Origin: Pseudozobellia sp. WGM2
Lineage (GTDB): Bacteria > Bacteroidota > Bacteroidia > Flavobacteriales > Flavobacteriaceae
Direction: 5' to 3'
NCBI RefSeq assembly: GCF_017810075.1
Contig: NZ_JADNYK010000006.1
Coordinates: 1 to 64,000, forward strand
Length of the DNA: 64,000 nucleotides
Part shown: positions 16,446-25,833 of the stretch, piece after piece
How the letters are laid out: each line of letters opens with the position of its first letter
How positions within the stretch are numbered: position 1 is the stretch's first letter
Program-made: the position numbers and the translations under genes
Notes under the pieces: generated by a model
What the model was told of the DNA's origin: nothing
Seen by the model: only the letters and a program-made list of their open reading frames with translations
The model's database searches: none

Positions 16446-17153
16446 ATGCAATATAAAAGGATTCTTCTCAAGCTTAGCGGCGAGGCCCTAATGGGTAAAA
16501 AACAATATGGTATTGACCCTGATCGCCTAGCGGAATATGCCGAGGAAATCAAAAAAGTTTCTGAAAAAGGTGTTGAAATCGCCATAGTTATTGGTGGCGG
16601 AAACATTTTTAGAGGTTTAACCGGAGCAGCTATGGGAATGGATAGAGTTCAGGGAGACCATATGGGCATGTTGGCCACGGTTATTAACGGTTTGGCCTTA
16701 CAAAGTGCTCTAGAGACCCACGGAGTTCAAACACGGTTACAATCTGCCATTCACATTAACGAAGTTGCCGAACCTTTTATTCGAAGAAGGGCAATGCGAC
16801 ATCTTGAAAAAGGGAGGGTCGTTATCTTTGGAGGCGGTACCGGAAACCCATATTTCACAACAGATTCCGCAGCTGTTTTAAGGGCTATAGAAATTGAGGC
16901 CGATGTGATCTTAAAAGGAACTCGTGTTGACGGAATTTATACTTCCGACCCTGAAAAAGATAAAAATGCCACCAAATTCGATACTATTTCGTTTGCCGAT
17001 GTATTATTGAAAGGATTAAAGGTTATGGACACTACCGCCTTTACCTTGAGCCAAGAAAATGAATTGCCTATTGTTGTTTTTGATATGAACAAAAAAGGTA
17101 ATTTAATGAAGCTCGTAGAAGGAGAGAACATAGGCACCGTTGTAAACCTCTAG
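16446..17153 (+). CDS. pyrH: UMP kinase
   Basis: A 235-residue amino-acid-kinase-fold enzyme, with [13 protein letters not shown] at the start, the GGGN loop ([10 protein letters not shown]) and [15 protein letters not shown]. It phosphorylates UMP to UDP in the cytoplasm. The bacterial hexameric form is usually GTP-activated and UTP-inhibited, which is family knowledge. frr follows after 44 bases, an arrangement conserved across bacteria (rpsB-tsf-pyrH-frr). Here the M61 peptidase splits that cluster into two parts. A TATTTTTG box at 16418-16425 may be its -7 element, but without a good -33 box. Confidence 0.97.
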   Translation: MQYKRILLKLSGEALMGKKQYGIDPDRLAEYAEEIKKVSEKGVEIAIVIGGGNIFRGLTGAAMGMDRVQGDHMGMLATVINGLALQSALETHGVQTRLQSAIHINEVAEPFIRRRAMRHLEKGRVVIFGGGTGNPYFTTDSAAVLRAIEIEADVILKGTRVDGIYTSDPEKDKNATKFDTISFADVLLKGLKVMDTTAFTLSQENELPIVVFDMNKKGNLMKLVEGENIGTVVNL

Positions 17154-17169
17154 TAGGGCACTATTTTTG
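17140..17169 (+). promoter_or_regulatory. Promoter candidate for frr
   Basis: TTG at 17140-17142, a 19-base spacer and TATTTTTG at 17162-17169 match the Bacteroidota promoter pattern. It overlaps the pyrH stop region and lies 28 bases before the frr start, so frr may have its own promoter in addition to read-through. Confidence 0.6.
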
Positions 17170-17197
17170 TGATATACGCTTAAACAATATTTGAATT

Positions 17198-17752
17198 ATG
17201 AACGAAGAGGTACAGTTTATACTCGATTCCGCCAAGGAAAGCATGGATGCTGCAATGAAGCATTTAGAGAAAGAATTCGTTAAAATACGTGCAGGCAAGG
17301 CTAGTCCGGCTATGTTATCCTCCGTTATGGTAGAATATTATGGCTCGCAGACCCCACTTTCACAGGTTGCGAATATTAATACGCCCGATGGCAGAACGAT
17401 TTCGGTACAACCTTGGGAAAAAAACATGTTGCATGAAATTGAAAAAGCGATCATGAATTCCAACTTGGGCTTTAACCCAATGAATAATGGTGATTTCGTG
17501 ATTATAAATGTTCCTCCCCTTACTGAGGAACGGCGAATTCAGTTAACCAAACAGGCCAAAGCGGAAGCTGAAGACTGCAAGGTTAGTATTCGAAGTGCGC
17601 GGCAAGATAGCAATAGGGAAATTAGGGAAATGGATGCCTCGGAAGATTTGCAAAAAAATGCCGAAGTAGACGTTCAAGAGCTCACTGACAAGTACATCAA
17701 AAAAACAGATGCTTTCTTAGCATTAAAGGAAAAAGAAATTATGACGGTATAG
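17198..17752 (+). CDS. frr: Ribosome recycling factor
   Basis: A 184-residue RRF of normal length. Diagnostic segments are FVKIRAGKASPAMLSSVMVEYYGSQ, ISVQPWEK and IINVPPLTEERR. With EF-G it splits post-termination ribosomes. It follows pyrH and is closed by a terminator. Confidence 0.98.
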   Translation: MNEEVQFILDSAKESMDAAMKHLEKEFVKIRAGKASPAMLSSVMVEYYGSQTPLSQVANINTPDGRTISVQPWEKNMLHEIEKAIMNSNLGFNPMNNGDFVIINVPPLTEERRIQLTKQAKAEAEDCKVSIRSARQDSNREIREMDASEDLQKNAEVDVQELTDKYIKKTDAFLALKEKEIMTV

Positions 17753-17777
17753 CATCGTACCTATTAGATAAAATTAA

Positions 17778-17806
17778 GAGCGGCCCGAATGGTCGCTTTT
17801 TTATTT
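17778..17806 (+). terminator. Intrinsic terminator after frr
   Basis: AGCGGCC/GGTCGCT (17779-17785 with 17791-17797, one G-T pair) is followed by TTTTTTATTTT, 26 bases past the frr stop. Confidence 0.85.
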
Positions 17807-17912
17807 TAGATGAGTTCGGATTGAGCTAAGATACCCAGCCCTACATTTCAGTTAATCAACTTTAGGAACACACCTTATCATTCTTTACCTTTGCCGTCGG
17901 TAAAAATCTACC

Positions 17913-20300
17913 ATGACAGCTAAATTCACAAAAGGTTTCTGGGAAAAAACGGCTCGTATCATTCTCCGAAATAGAATATTGATACTTTGCCTTATAGCCG
18001 CTTTCACTGTTTTTCTCGGCATGCAGTGGGAGAACATGCGGTTTAGTAGTTCTCAGGCCAACCTACTGCCAGACGACCACCCGGTAAACGTAGAGTACCG
18101 TTCTTTTTTGAAGACCTTCGGCGAAGAAGGCAATGCCGTGGTATTCGCAATTCGTGATTCTGCGCTTTTTACCCCTGAAAAAATAAATCGTTGGAATAAG
18201 TTCAGCAAACAACTTGTTGCTTTCCCAGAGGTAGACTTCGTTCTTTCTTTAGATAATCTACAAGAGTTAAAAAAAGATAGTACGAATCAAGAGTTCACCT
18301 TACAACCACTGATTAATGGAGAACTCTCAACTAAAAAAGAGGTCGATAGTATTAAAAACCATCTTTTTAACGACCTGCCCTTCTACGACAAGCTATTGTT
18401 CAATAAAGAAAGTTCTACTATTCGAACCATAGTCAATCTCGATAAAGACATCGTAAACACCTCGGTTAGAAAAGACTTTGTTTTAAAAGACCTGAATAAT
18501 CTTGTAGAAAACTTTGAGGAAGAAACCGGATTAAATGTGCATGTTTCGGGTATGCCCTACATCCGTACGATGAACTCTCAAAATATAATCGACGAAATCG
18601 GCAAGTTCATATTGGCGGCACTTGGGGTTACCTCACTCATTTTTTTCTTGTTCTTTAGAAGTTTCCGTGCCACTCTAATTTCAATGTGTATCGTGATTAT
18701 TGGGGTTATGTGGGCGTTCGGCATTTTGGGCCTTTTGCAATATGAGATTACGGTTTTAACCGCTTTGATTCCTCCCCTTATTATTGTAATCGGAATTCCG
18801 AACTGTATTTTTCTCATCAATAAATATCAACAGGAGGTCAAAAAACATGGCAATCAGGCGCTATCGCTTCAGCGGGTAATTTCGAAAATCGGAAATGCAA
18901 CCCTGATGACCAATATGACAACGGCTTCCGGTTTTGCAACCTTTATCATCACTGATAGTAAACTACTGAAAGAGTTCGGCATTGTAGCCTCTATAAATAT
19001 CATTGGCATATTTATTTTATCGCTTCTGATCATACCCATTATTTACAGCTTTCTATCGTTACCAAAAACAAGGCATCTTAAACACTTGAACCAACGCTGG
19101 ATCGATGGTTTTGTGAATTGGATGGAACGTATAGTACGTGAGCGAAGAATTACCGTTTACATTGTTTCATTAGTACTTTTGGTCACGAGCATTATCGGTA
19201 TTTACCAAATCGAAATTTCAGGAAGCCCCATTGAGGATATGCCTAAAAATGCAGAATTCTTTGAAGATATCCGCTTCTTTGAAAAAGAGTTTGACGGCAT
19301 TATGCCCGTTGAAATTGTGGTCGATACCAAAAGACCTAAGGGAGTTTTAAAACCTGCCAACCTAAAAAGAATCGATCAATTAAGCGAAGTTATCGCAGAA
19401 ATACCCGAGCTTTCAAAGCCACTATCCGTAGTTAATCTAGTCAAATACTCAAAACAGGCTTTTTATAACGGTATTCCCAAATACTATCAACTGCCGACCA
19501 CCCAAGAGAATAACTTTATAATGAAGGTTGCGCAGAAGTCGTCTGGAAATGAAAACCTACTCAAAAATTTTGTGGACAGCACAGGTCAGAAAGCGAGGAT
19601 TACCACCTTTATGCAAGACGTGAAAACGGATCGCATGGAGCAAATTGAGGAAAGACTCCTAGAAAATGTCGCTAAGTTCTTTCCTGCTGACCAATTTGAT
19701 GTATACATGACCGGCAGTGCACTTATCTTCTTGAAGGGCACAAAGTATTTGGTCAAAAACCTCATTCTATCCTTAGCTTTTGCCATATTTCTTATTGCCT
19801 TGTTCATGGCCTATCTGTTTCGCTCGTTCAGAATGATTATAATCTCGCTCATACCCAATCTACTACCGTTGGTAATCACAGCTGGGGTCATGGGCTATGT
19901 GGGTGTACCCATAAAACCTTCGACTATTCTAGTATTCAGTATCGCTTTTGGTATTTCTGTCGATGATACGATTCACTTTTTGGCCAAATACCGGCAAGAA
20001 CTTATTGCTAACAGATGGCAAATCAAAAAATCGGTATATGCGGCTTTAAGGGAGACCGGCGTAAGCATGTTTTATACGTCTATCGTATTATTCTTTGGGT
20101 TCTCTGTATTCGTTATCTCTAATTTCGGCGGTACGGTAGCCTTGGGTGCTTTGGTTTCGGCAACTTTAATGTTCGCCATGTTGGCCAACCTTATTTTATT
20201 GCCTTCGCTTTTGCTCTCTCTTGAAAGAAACATTGCCAGCAAAAAAATACTAAAGAAACCACAAATCGACATTTTACCGAAAAAAGACGAAGACAATTAA
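17913..20300 (+). CDS. RND/MMPL-superfamily exporter
   Basis: A 795-residue inner-membrane protein with the duplicated MMPL/RND architecture. A first hydrophobic helix (about 15-35) is followed by a periplasmic domain, then five helices (about 225-380), a second helix near 410-430, a second periplasmic domain and five more helices (about 615-775). The second repeat has the conserved IAFGISVDDTIHFLAKYRQE (the proton-relay aspartates of the family). It probably exports a lipid or hydrophobic compound, as in hopanoid-transporter-like or Patched-like members. It lacks the companion membrane-fusion protein and outer-membrane protein of tripartite pumps. It has a TACCTTTG -7-like box at 17886-17893 upstream. 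asnS follows after 90 bases. Confidence 0.88.
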   Translation: MTAKFTKGFWEKTARIILRNRILILCLIAAFTVFLGMQWENMRFSSSQANLLPDDHPVNVEYRSFLKTFGEEGNAVVFAIRDSALFTPEKINRWNKFSKQLVAFPEVDFVLSLDNLQELKKDSTNQEFTLQPLINGELSTKKEVDSIKNHLFNDLPFYDKLLFNKESSTIRTIVNLDKDIVNTSVRKDFVLKDLNNLVENFEEETGLNVHVSGMPYIRTMNSQNIIDEIGKFILAALGVTSLIFFLFFRSFRATLISMCIVIIGVMWAFGILGLLQYEITVLTALIPPLIIVIGIPNCIFLINKYQQEVKKHGNQALSLQRVISKIGNATLMTNMTTASGFATFIITDSKLLKEFGIVASINIIGIFILSLLIIPIIYSFLSLPKTRHLKHLNQRWIDGFVNWMERIVRERRITVYIVSLVLLVTSIIGIYQIEISGSPIEDMPKNAEFFEDIRFFEKEFDGIMPVEIVVDTKRPKGVLKPANLKRIDQLSEVIAEIPELSKPLSVVNLVKYSKQAFYNGIPKYYQLPTTQENNFIMKVAQKSSGNENLLKNFVDSTGQKARITTFMQDVKTDRMEQIEERLLENVAKFFPADQFDVYMTGSALIFLKGTKYLVKNLILSLAFAIFLIALFMAYLFRSFRMIIISLIPNLLPLVITAGVMGYVGVPIKPSTILVFSIAFGISVDDTIHFLAKYRQELIANRWQIKKSVYAALRETGVSMFYTSIVLFFGFSVFVISNFGGTVALGALVSATLMFAMLANLILLPSLLLSLERNIASKKILKKPQIDILPKKDEDN

Positions 20301-20390
20301 GCTAAAAACTTCACTGATTTAACTCGTCTCTAGTCCGTTTGTTTTTGAGCAAAAAGTTATCTTTGCCCTTCAATTTTCAAGTGATTTAAC

Positions 20391-21824
20391 ATGAAATCTT
20401 ATAGCGTAAAAGAACTACTCAAAGGAAATCTTCTATTACAGGAAGTAACCATAAACGGATGGGTCAAAACATTTAGAAGCAATCGTTTTATTGCTTTAAA
20501 CGATGGTTCTACCTTAGGTAATATTCAGTGTGTAGTAGACTTTGAAAATTTTGAGGAAAATCTTCTTAAACGAATTAATACCGGAGCAGCTCTCAAAGTG
20601 GTGGGCACTTTGGTCGAAAGTCAAGGAAGAGGTCAAAACGTTGAGATTCAAGTTAAAGAAATTTTAGTGCATGGTGAGGCAGACCCAGAGGTCTACCCTA
20701 TACAACCCAAAAAACACTCCTTAGAATTTTTACGTGAGAAAGCACATTTACGAGTTCGAACCAATACGTTCGCCGCAGTAATGCGTGTACGTTCGGCCTT
20801 ATCATTTGCCATTCACCAATATTTTCGGGAAAACGGATTCTATTATTTTCACGCCCCAATTATTACGGGGTCCGATGCCGAAGGTGCTGGAGAAATGTTT
20901 AGGGTCACCACCTTAGATGACAAGAGTCCTAAATTGACCGATGACGGCGGTGTCGACTATAAAGAAGATTTCTTCGGAAAAGAAACTAACCTTACCGTAT
21001 CGGGTCAACTTGAGGCAGAAGCTTATGCCATGGCATTGGGCAAAGTTTACACCTTTGGACCCACTTTTCGTGCCGAAAATTCGAATACTTCAAGGCACTT
21101 GGCCGAATTTTGGATGATAGAACCCGAGATGGCGTTTTTTGATCTTGATGCCAATATGGATCTGGCAGAAGATTTTATCAAAGGTGTTATCAGCTATGTT
21201 CTTGAACACTGTGAAGAAGACCTACAGTTCTTAGAAAAGCGATTACTTGATGAAGAAAAGACGAAACCGCAAGCTGAACGTAGTGAAATGGCACTCATAG
21301 AAAAACTAAAATTTGTTGCAGAAAACAGTTTTAAAAGAGTTAGCTATACCGAGGCAATAGACATTCTTAGAAATAGTAAACCCAATAAAAAGAAAAAGTT
21401 TCAGTACCCAATCGATGAATGGGGAGCCGATCTACAGAGCGAGCATGAGCGTTTCTTGGTCGAAAAACATTTTAAATGCCCCGTAATTCTCTTTGATTAC
21501 CCTGCAAAAATAAAGGCGTTTTACATGCGCTTGAACGAAGATGGAAAAACGGTTCGTGCCATGGACATACTTTTTCCTGGAATAGGAGAAATAGTCGGAG
21601 GTTCGCAAAGAGAAGAGCGTTTAGATGTTCTTAAAGAAAAGATGGCTGCATTGAATATTCCTGAAGAAGAACTTTGGTGGTATTTAGACCTTAGAAAATT
21701 TGGCTCTGCGGTACATAGTGGTTTTGGACTTGGTTTTGAAAGACTGGTGCTTTTTGCTACTGGAATGGGCAATATAAGAGATGTGATTCCGTTTCCAAGA
21801 ACACCTCAAAACGCTGAGTTTTAA
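20391..21824 (+). CDS. asnS: Asparaginyl-tRNA synthetase
   Basis: A 477-residue class IIb synthetase. The N-terminal OB-fold anticodon-binding domain (residues 15-105) contains TINGWVKTFRSN. Motif 2 is FGPTFRAENSNTSRHLAEFWMIEPEMAFF, shared by AsnRS and AspRS. Motif 3 is SGFGLGFERLVLFATGMGNIRDVIPFPR. The AsnRS identity is supported by the lack of the large AspRS insertion. It charges tRNA-Asn directly. A TATCTTTG box lies at 20358-20365. rpoN follows after 45 bases, the usual flavobacterial arrangement. Confidence 0.96.
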   Translation: MKSYSVKELLKGNLLLQEVTINGWVKTFRSNRFIALNDGSTLGNIQCVVDFENFEENLLKRINTGAALKVVGTLVESQGRGQNVEIQVKEILVHGEADPEVYPIQPKKHSLEFLREKAHLRVRTNTFAAVMRVRSALSFAIHQYFRENGFYYFHAPIITGSDAEGAGEMFRVTTLDDKSPKLTDDGGVDYKEDFFGKETNLTVSGQLEAEAYAMALGKVYTFGPTFRAENSNTSRHLAEFWMIEPEMAFFDLDANMDLAEDFIKGVISYVLEHCEEDLQFLEKRLLDEEKTKPQAERSEMALIEKLKFVAENSFKRVSYTEAIDILRNSKPNKKKKFQYPIDEWGADLQSEHERFLVEKHFKCPVILFDYPAKIKAFYMRLNEDGKTVRAMDILFPGIGEIVGGSQREERLDVLKEKMAALNIPEEELWWYLDLRKFGSAVHSGFGLGFERLVLFATGMGNIRDVIPFPRTPQNAEF

Positions 21825-21869
21825 CAAGAATTCGTTAACTTTATAAAGCTAGTTCTCTAAAAAACGTCA

Positions 21870-23330
21870 ATGCTTAAACAACACTTACAGTTTAAATTAT
21901 CGCAGAAGCTATCGCCTCAGCAGATACAGTTGATGAAGTTGATTCAACTGCCCACACAGGCATTTGAACAACGACTGAAACAAGAATTGGAAGAAAATCC
22001 GGCATTGGAAGGTGGTAAGGAAGAACAAGATAATTTTGAAGATGAATTTGCCGACCCCTACGAAACCCAAGAGGGCGAAAATGAAACAATAAACACTGAA
22101 GACATCAACATCGACGATTATCTCAGTGATGACGAAATACCCGATTATCGTACAAAAGCCAATAATTATAGTGCCGATGACGATGAAAAAAGTGTGCCTT
22201 ACGCTGCCGGAACTTCATTCAATCAACATCTACTAAATCAGCTCAACACAGTTTATTTGAGTGATGAAGAATGGAATATTGCTGAATTTCTTGTAGGCAG
22301 TGTCGATGAAAGCGGTTATATTAGAAGACCTCTGAGCGATATTCTAGACGACCTTGCTTTTACCCAAAATATTTATACCGACGAAGATACGATTGAAAAG
22401 GTATTAAAAATAGTGCAGAAACTTGATCCCTCGGGCGTAGCTGCACGTTCTCTTGAAGAATGCTTAATTATCCAACTAAAACGAAAAGAAGCTTCTCCTT
22501 CCGTAGAACTCGCAATTACTATTCTAGAAAAGTCTTTCGAACAGTTCACGAAAAAGCACTACAAGAAACTCTTACAAAAGCATAATATTACCGAAGAACA
22601 GCTTAAGGATGCTATTTCCGAAATCGAAAAATTGAATCCTAAACCTGGCGGCTCATATTCTGGCAATAACAGAATGGTAGAGCATGTAGTACCCGATTTT
22701 TCGATTCGTATCGTCGAAGGCGAGCTCGAACTTTCCTTAAACGGTAGAAATGCACCTGAACTTCATGTTTCCAAAGAGTACAGCAATATGCTGAAGGGTT
22801 ATAAAGATGCCAAAACCAAATCAAAATCTCAAAAAAATACCATTCTCTTCATTAAGCAAAAGCTTGATGCGGCTAAGTGGTTTATCGATGCGATTCGTCA
22901 AAGGCAACAGACTTTGTTTATCACCATGAACTCCATTATGAATTATCAAAAGGAGTATTTCTTGACAGGTGACGAAAGAAACTTACGGCCAATGATACTC
23001 AAAGATATTGCCGATGAAATAGATATGGATGTATCTACGGTATCTAGAGTAGCGAACAGCAAGTATGTCGACACTCCTTATGGCACTAAATTGATTAAGG
23101 AATACTTTTCGGAGTCGATGAAGAACGATCAGGGTGAAGATGTATCGACGAAGGAAATCAAGAAAATTCTTGAAACGGTAATTGGAGAGGAGTCAAAGAA
23201 AAAACCACTAACAGACGATAAATTAGCTTCTATTTTAAAGGAAAAGGGGTACCCTATAGCGCGCCGTACGGTAGCTAAATATCGGGAACAGTTAGATATA
23301 CCTGTTGCCAGATTGCGCAAGAAAATTTAA
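21870..23330 (+). CDS. rpoN: RNA polymerase sigma-54 factor
   Basis: A 486-residue sigma-54. The Gln/Leu-rich activator-interacting region I is at the N-terminus (LKQHLQFKLSQKLSPQQIQL). The acidic region II follows (about 50-105), and the C-terminal region III ends in the RpoN box ARRTVAKYRE (about 467-476). A helix-turn-helix segment, DMDVSTVSRVANSKYVDTP, lies near residue 385. It directs transcription from -24/-12 promoters with AAA+ activators. Its stop overlaps the start of the next gene by one base (TAATG), which suggests coupling. Confidence 0.97.
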   Translation: MLKQHLQFKLSQKLSPQQIQLMKLIQLPTQAFEQRLKQELEENPALEGGKEEQDNFEDEFADPYETQEGENETINTEDINIDDYLSDDEIPDYRTKANNYSADDDEKSVPYAAGTSFNQHLLNQLNTVYLSDEEWNIAEFLVGSVDESGYIRRPLSDILDDLAFTQNIYTDEDTIEKVLKIVQKLDPSGVAARSLEECLIIQLKRKEASPSVELAITILEKSFEQFTKKHYKKLLQKHNITEEQLKDAISEIEKLNPKPGGSYSGNNRMVEHVVPDFSIRIVEGELELSLNGRNAPELHVSKEYSNMLKGYKDAKTKSKSQKNTILFIKQKLDAAKWFIDAIRQRQQTLFITMNSIMNYQKEYFLTGDERNLRPMILKDIADEIDMDVSTVSRVANSKYVDTPYGTKLIKEYFSESMKNDQGEDVSTKEIKKILETVIGEESKKKPLTDDKLASILKEKGYPIARRTVAKYREQLDIPVARLRKKI

Positions 23331-23935
23331 TGAGGGTTTTTCTAAAACTTATATCCTACATTTTTCATCCGCTATTCGTTCCTATAGCTGGTTCGATTGC
23401 CTACTTTCAGATTACCCCAAAGTATAGTCCAGAAGAAATTCGCAACGCAATTCTGCTTCCGATATTCATTCTAACCGTTATAATACCTATCATCACTTAT
23501 CTTATCCTCAAGAATTTAGGGTTGATAAGCACAATTTTTGCTCCCTCCATCAAAGAGCGAAAGTACCCCATGTATATTAATCTCTTATTATTACTTTTGG
23601 TAGTATATAAAGTAATACCCAACAATTTTATTGCCGAACTACATTTCTATTTCTTAGGTCTCATTGTCGCATCGATGACAACTCTTTTACTATTATTGTT
23701 TAAACTTAAAGTAAGCCTGCATTTATTGGGGATGGGAAGCCTTTTTATGTTTTTAGTCTGCCTAAGTATTCATTTTGAAATAAACATAACCATTGCAGTA
23801 AGCATACTTACCCTATTTACCGGCTTAGTAACTACGTCAAGACTTTATCTGGAGGCCCATTCGAAACCTGAGTTATTAATAGGTTTTCTCATCGGTTTGG
23901 TATCTCAACTAATGCTAGTAAGATTTTGGTTATAA
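23330..23935 (+). CDS. PAP2-like integral membrane protein with degenerate phosphatase motifs
   Basis: A 201-residue protein with about six membrane segments. It carries traces of the PAP2/acid-phosphatase signature. A basic KERKYP segment (75-80) sits where motif 1 (KxxxxxxRP) would be. KVSLHLLGMG (127-136) stands for motif 2 (PSGH), with the His at 131. SRLYLEAHSKPE (170-181) stands for motif 3 (SRxxxxxHxxxD), with Arg171 and His177 kept and Glu in place of Asp. The nucleophile His and its Arg are present, so the protein may act on lipid phosphates, but the changes are large. It starts in the rpoN stop codon and overlaps the beta-barrel gene on the other strand by 6 bases. Confidence 0.55.
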   Translation: MRVFLKLISYIFHPLFVPIAGSIAYFQITPKYSPEEIRNAILLPIFILTVIIPIITYLILKNLGLISTIFAPSIKERKYPMYINLLLLLLVVYKVIPNNFIAELHFYFLGLIVASMTTLLLLLFKLKVSLHLLGMGSLFMFLVCLSIHFEINITIAVSILTLFTGLVTTSRLYLEAHSKPELLIGFLIGLVSQLMLVRFWL

Positions 23936-24619
23936 AATATAGAAAATCAGACCCAAACGAAGCGGTTTGATATCTATTGTAGAGCCGTCTAAATTTACAT
24001 TATCAACGAAAAGGCTACTAAGGGCATAATAGGCATGAAGATTAAACGTATTATATCCAAAATTAAAAGTCAGACCATACTGTAACCTTTTTATATCGGT
24101 ATTATAAAAAGATTGCTTTCTACCTTCAACAGGAACATATTTAGACCGACCACCCGCTACATACCCCAATTTAAAGCCCGTATAAATTCTCCAAAATTTA
24201 TAGGAAACAGCATTAGAGTTTCGCCAACGAAACTCAAACGGCATTTCTAGCATATGTGTTTCTATCTTATTTCTTTTATAATCGTTATCGTCATTCAAAA
24301 TTGAATACCCATATCCATCTTCAATCTCTGTAGCCCTTAGATTAGAATAATAAGAATACACACCATAGCCCAAACCTAAACCCACTGCTACAGTTCTTGA
24401 TTCATTAAGTGGTATGTCTTTTATAAAACCACCTTGTAAGCCGTAAGATAGATTTCGTTGATTGACAACATCAGGCTTTTGTAAGAGAAAATTATAGGTA
24501 AGCCCAAAGTAAAATTGGTCCTCTAAGTAATGGGCATCTATTGCAGTCGAATCAGTGACAAGCTGCGCTACACCAAATCTAAATGACAATAAAAAAAGAA
24601 TTATAAGGCTTCTCTTCAT
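23930..24619 (-). CDS. Outer-membrane beta-barrel protein (PorT-like porin-family fold)
   Basis: A 229-residue protein from the start at 24619, which gives MKRSLIILFLLSFRFGVAQ, a clean Sec signal. The longer frame adds six residues. The mature part has alternating beta strands with aromatic ends, for example MLEMPFEFRWRN, IYTGFKLGYVAGG and LRLGLIFYIL at the extreme C-terminus, as expected for an outer-membrane barrel. The PEFRWR segment and size resemble the PorT/SprT proteins of the type IX secretion system, but I cannot confirm that assignment. It is downstream of the exbD genes and separated from them by a terminator, so it probably has its own promoter. Confidence 0.7.
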   Translation of the reverse strand: MKRSLIILFLLSFRFGVAQLVTDSTAIDAHYLEDQFYFGLTYNFLLQKPDVVNQRNLSYGLQGGFIKDIPLNESRTVAVGLGLGYGVYSYYSNLRATEIEDGYGYSILNDDNDYKRNKIETHMLEMPFEFRWRNSNAVSYKFWRIYTGFKLGYVAGGRSKYVPVEGRKQSFYNTDIKRLQYGLTFNFGYNTFNLHAYYALSSLFVDNVNLDGSTIDIKPLRLGLIFYIL

Positions 24620-24638
24620 CACAGCAAAAATAACCAAA

Positions 24639-24674
24639 TAAAAAACGCCCCGAACACAAGGTTCAGAGCGTTTT
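24639..24674 (-). terminator. Terminator of the exbB-exbD operon
   Basis: On the minus strand AAAACGC-TCTGAAC/GTTCGGG-GCGTTTT forms an imperfect hairpin followed by T residues. It lies between the last exbD stop and the beta-barrel start. Confidence 0.75.
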
Positions 24675-24702
24675 ACTATTTATAACAAAATGCTATTACA
24701 AT

Positions 24703-25185
24703 CTATTGCAGGTTGTTAAAAGCATCACCATCGTACGTGGTGTAATTTACTTTCAAGGCATTAACCTTTCTAAGCTCTTGCTTGATATCTGAAATAAGAC
24801 CCATATTAGCATCTTTGTCTACCTTTAAAGCAGTCGTTAATACATTTTGCAATTCTTGAGCCTTCTTAGCTCTTTCTTGTAAAATATAATCACCAACTGA
24901 AGATGGATCGGCAAACTTATCGTTCAACTGAATTTTCGGTTCATTACCAAATTGAGAAGAGTACTGAGAAGTAGGCGCCCCAACATAGATATAGATTACC
25001 CTATCTTTCTTTTCAAGCTTCTTAATTTCACTCGCATTTGGTAGTGTATTCTCAACCTTGAGCGAGCTATCTTTCATTACCGTAACCGTCATAAAGAAGA
25101 ATAACAGCATGAATACAATGTCCGGAAGCGAAGCTGTATTTACAGCTGGCAACCCTGCATCTTTTTTCTTTGCAAACTTTGACAT
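24703..25185 (-). CDS. exbD: ExbD/TolR-type biopolymer transport protein (second copy)
   Basis: A 160-residue protein with a cytoplasmic N-terminus, one membrane helix carrying the proton-path aspartate (LPDIVFMLLFFFMTVTVM) and a periplasmic domain. ExbD works with ExbB as a proton-driven motor that energises TonB-dependent outer-membrane transport. It follows the other ExbD gene after 24 bases. Two different ExbD proteins next to one ExbB are typical for Flavobacteriia. Confidence 0.93.
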   Translation of the reverse strand: MSKFAKKKDAGLPAVNTASLPDIVFMLLFFFMTVTVMKDSSLKVENTLPNASEIKKLEKKDRVIYIYVGAPTSQYSSQFGNEPKIQLNDKFADPSSVGDYILQERAKKAQELQNVLTTALKVDKDANMGLISDIKQELRKVNALKVNYTTYDGDAFNNLQ

Positions 25186-25209
25186 AAAATCTAGTTTTAT
25201 TTGATTACG

Positions 25210-25818
25210 TTAATTTGTTGAACTTGTCTCAGCTTCCGAAAGCTTTTGAGGAAATAGGTCTTGAATACGTTTGACTTTTTCTTTCAAATCATCCTTTCTA
25301 CTTGCGTCAGTTTCAGGATTGAGATATTCCGATTCCATATCGGTAAAATCCCTATTGAACAAACGTTGCGCTTCACGATTACGTAAATCGTTATAAGCAC
25401 CTACCAATTCATTCTGAACCGTGATATAGGTACTGTACTTGGTTTCCCTATCATTTTTCAGAGATATAATAGCCTTTGTAGGATTATCTGAAGACTCGGC
25501 ATTTTTTTGACCTTTACAATAGGTACAAGTACCATCGCCTCCATTGTCCAAGAAACCAATCGCTCTTTCTCTAAGGTCTTTAATCTCTATCAAACCATCT
25601 TCGACCAATAGTTGACCATTTTTGTTGATACTTACCTCAAAAATATTCTTTTGCTTAATAACAACATCATTTTCAGGCGGCTCAATCGGTGGTAACATAC
25701 GATCTAAACCTGCATCAGTTTCGATGGTTGTTGTAACCAAGAAAAATATTAGTAGCAAGAATGCTATATCTGCCATTGATCCGGCGTTGACCTCTGCTGG
25801 CCCTCCTCTTCTAGACAT
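25210..25818 (-). CDS. exbD: ExbD/TolR-type protein with periplasmic CxxC insertion
   Basis: A 202-residue ExbD that is longer than the common 140-150. The membrane helix holds the conserved aspartate D17 (SMADIAFLLLIFFLV). After the first periplasmic strand there is an insertion, GGDGTCTYCKGQKNAESSD (about 93-111), containing C98 and C101 in a CxxC pair, which is unusual for ExbD. The C-terminal 50 residues are a charged helical tail. It is upstream of the second exbD, which forms the other half of the probable hetero-oligomer. The cysteines could form a disulfide or bind metal in the periplasm. Confidence 0.92.
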   Translation of the reverse strand: MSRRGGPAEVNAGSMADIAFLLLIFFLVTTTIETDAGLDRMLPPIEPPENDVVIKQKNIFEVSINKNGQLLVEDGLIEIKDLRERAIGFLDNGGDGTCTYCKGQKNAESSDNPTKAIISLKNDRETKYSTYITVQNELVGAYNDLRNREAQRLFNRDFTDMESEYLNPETDASRKDDLKEKVKRIQDLFPQKLSEAETSSTN

Positions 25819-25833
25819 AATTCAGTTCTTTAT

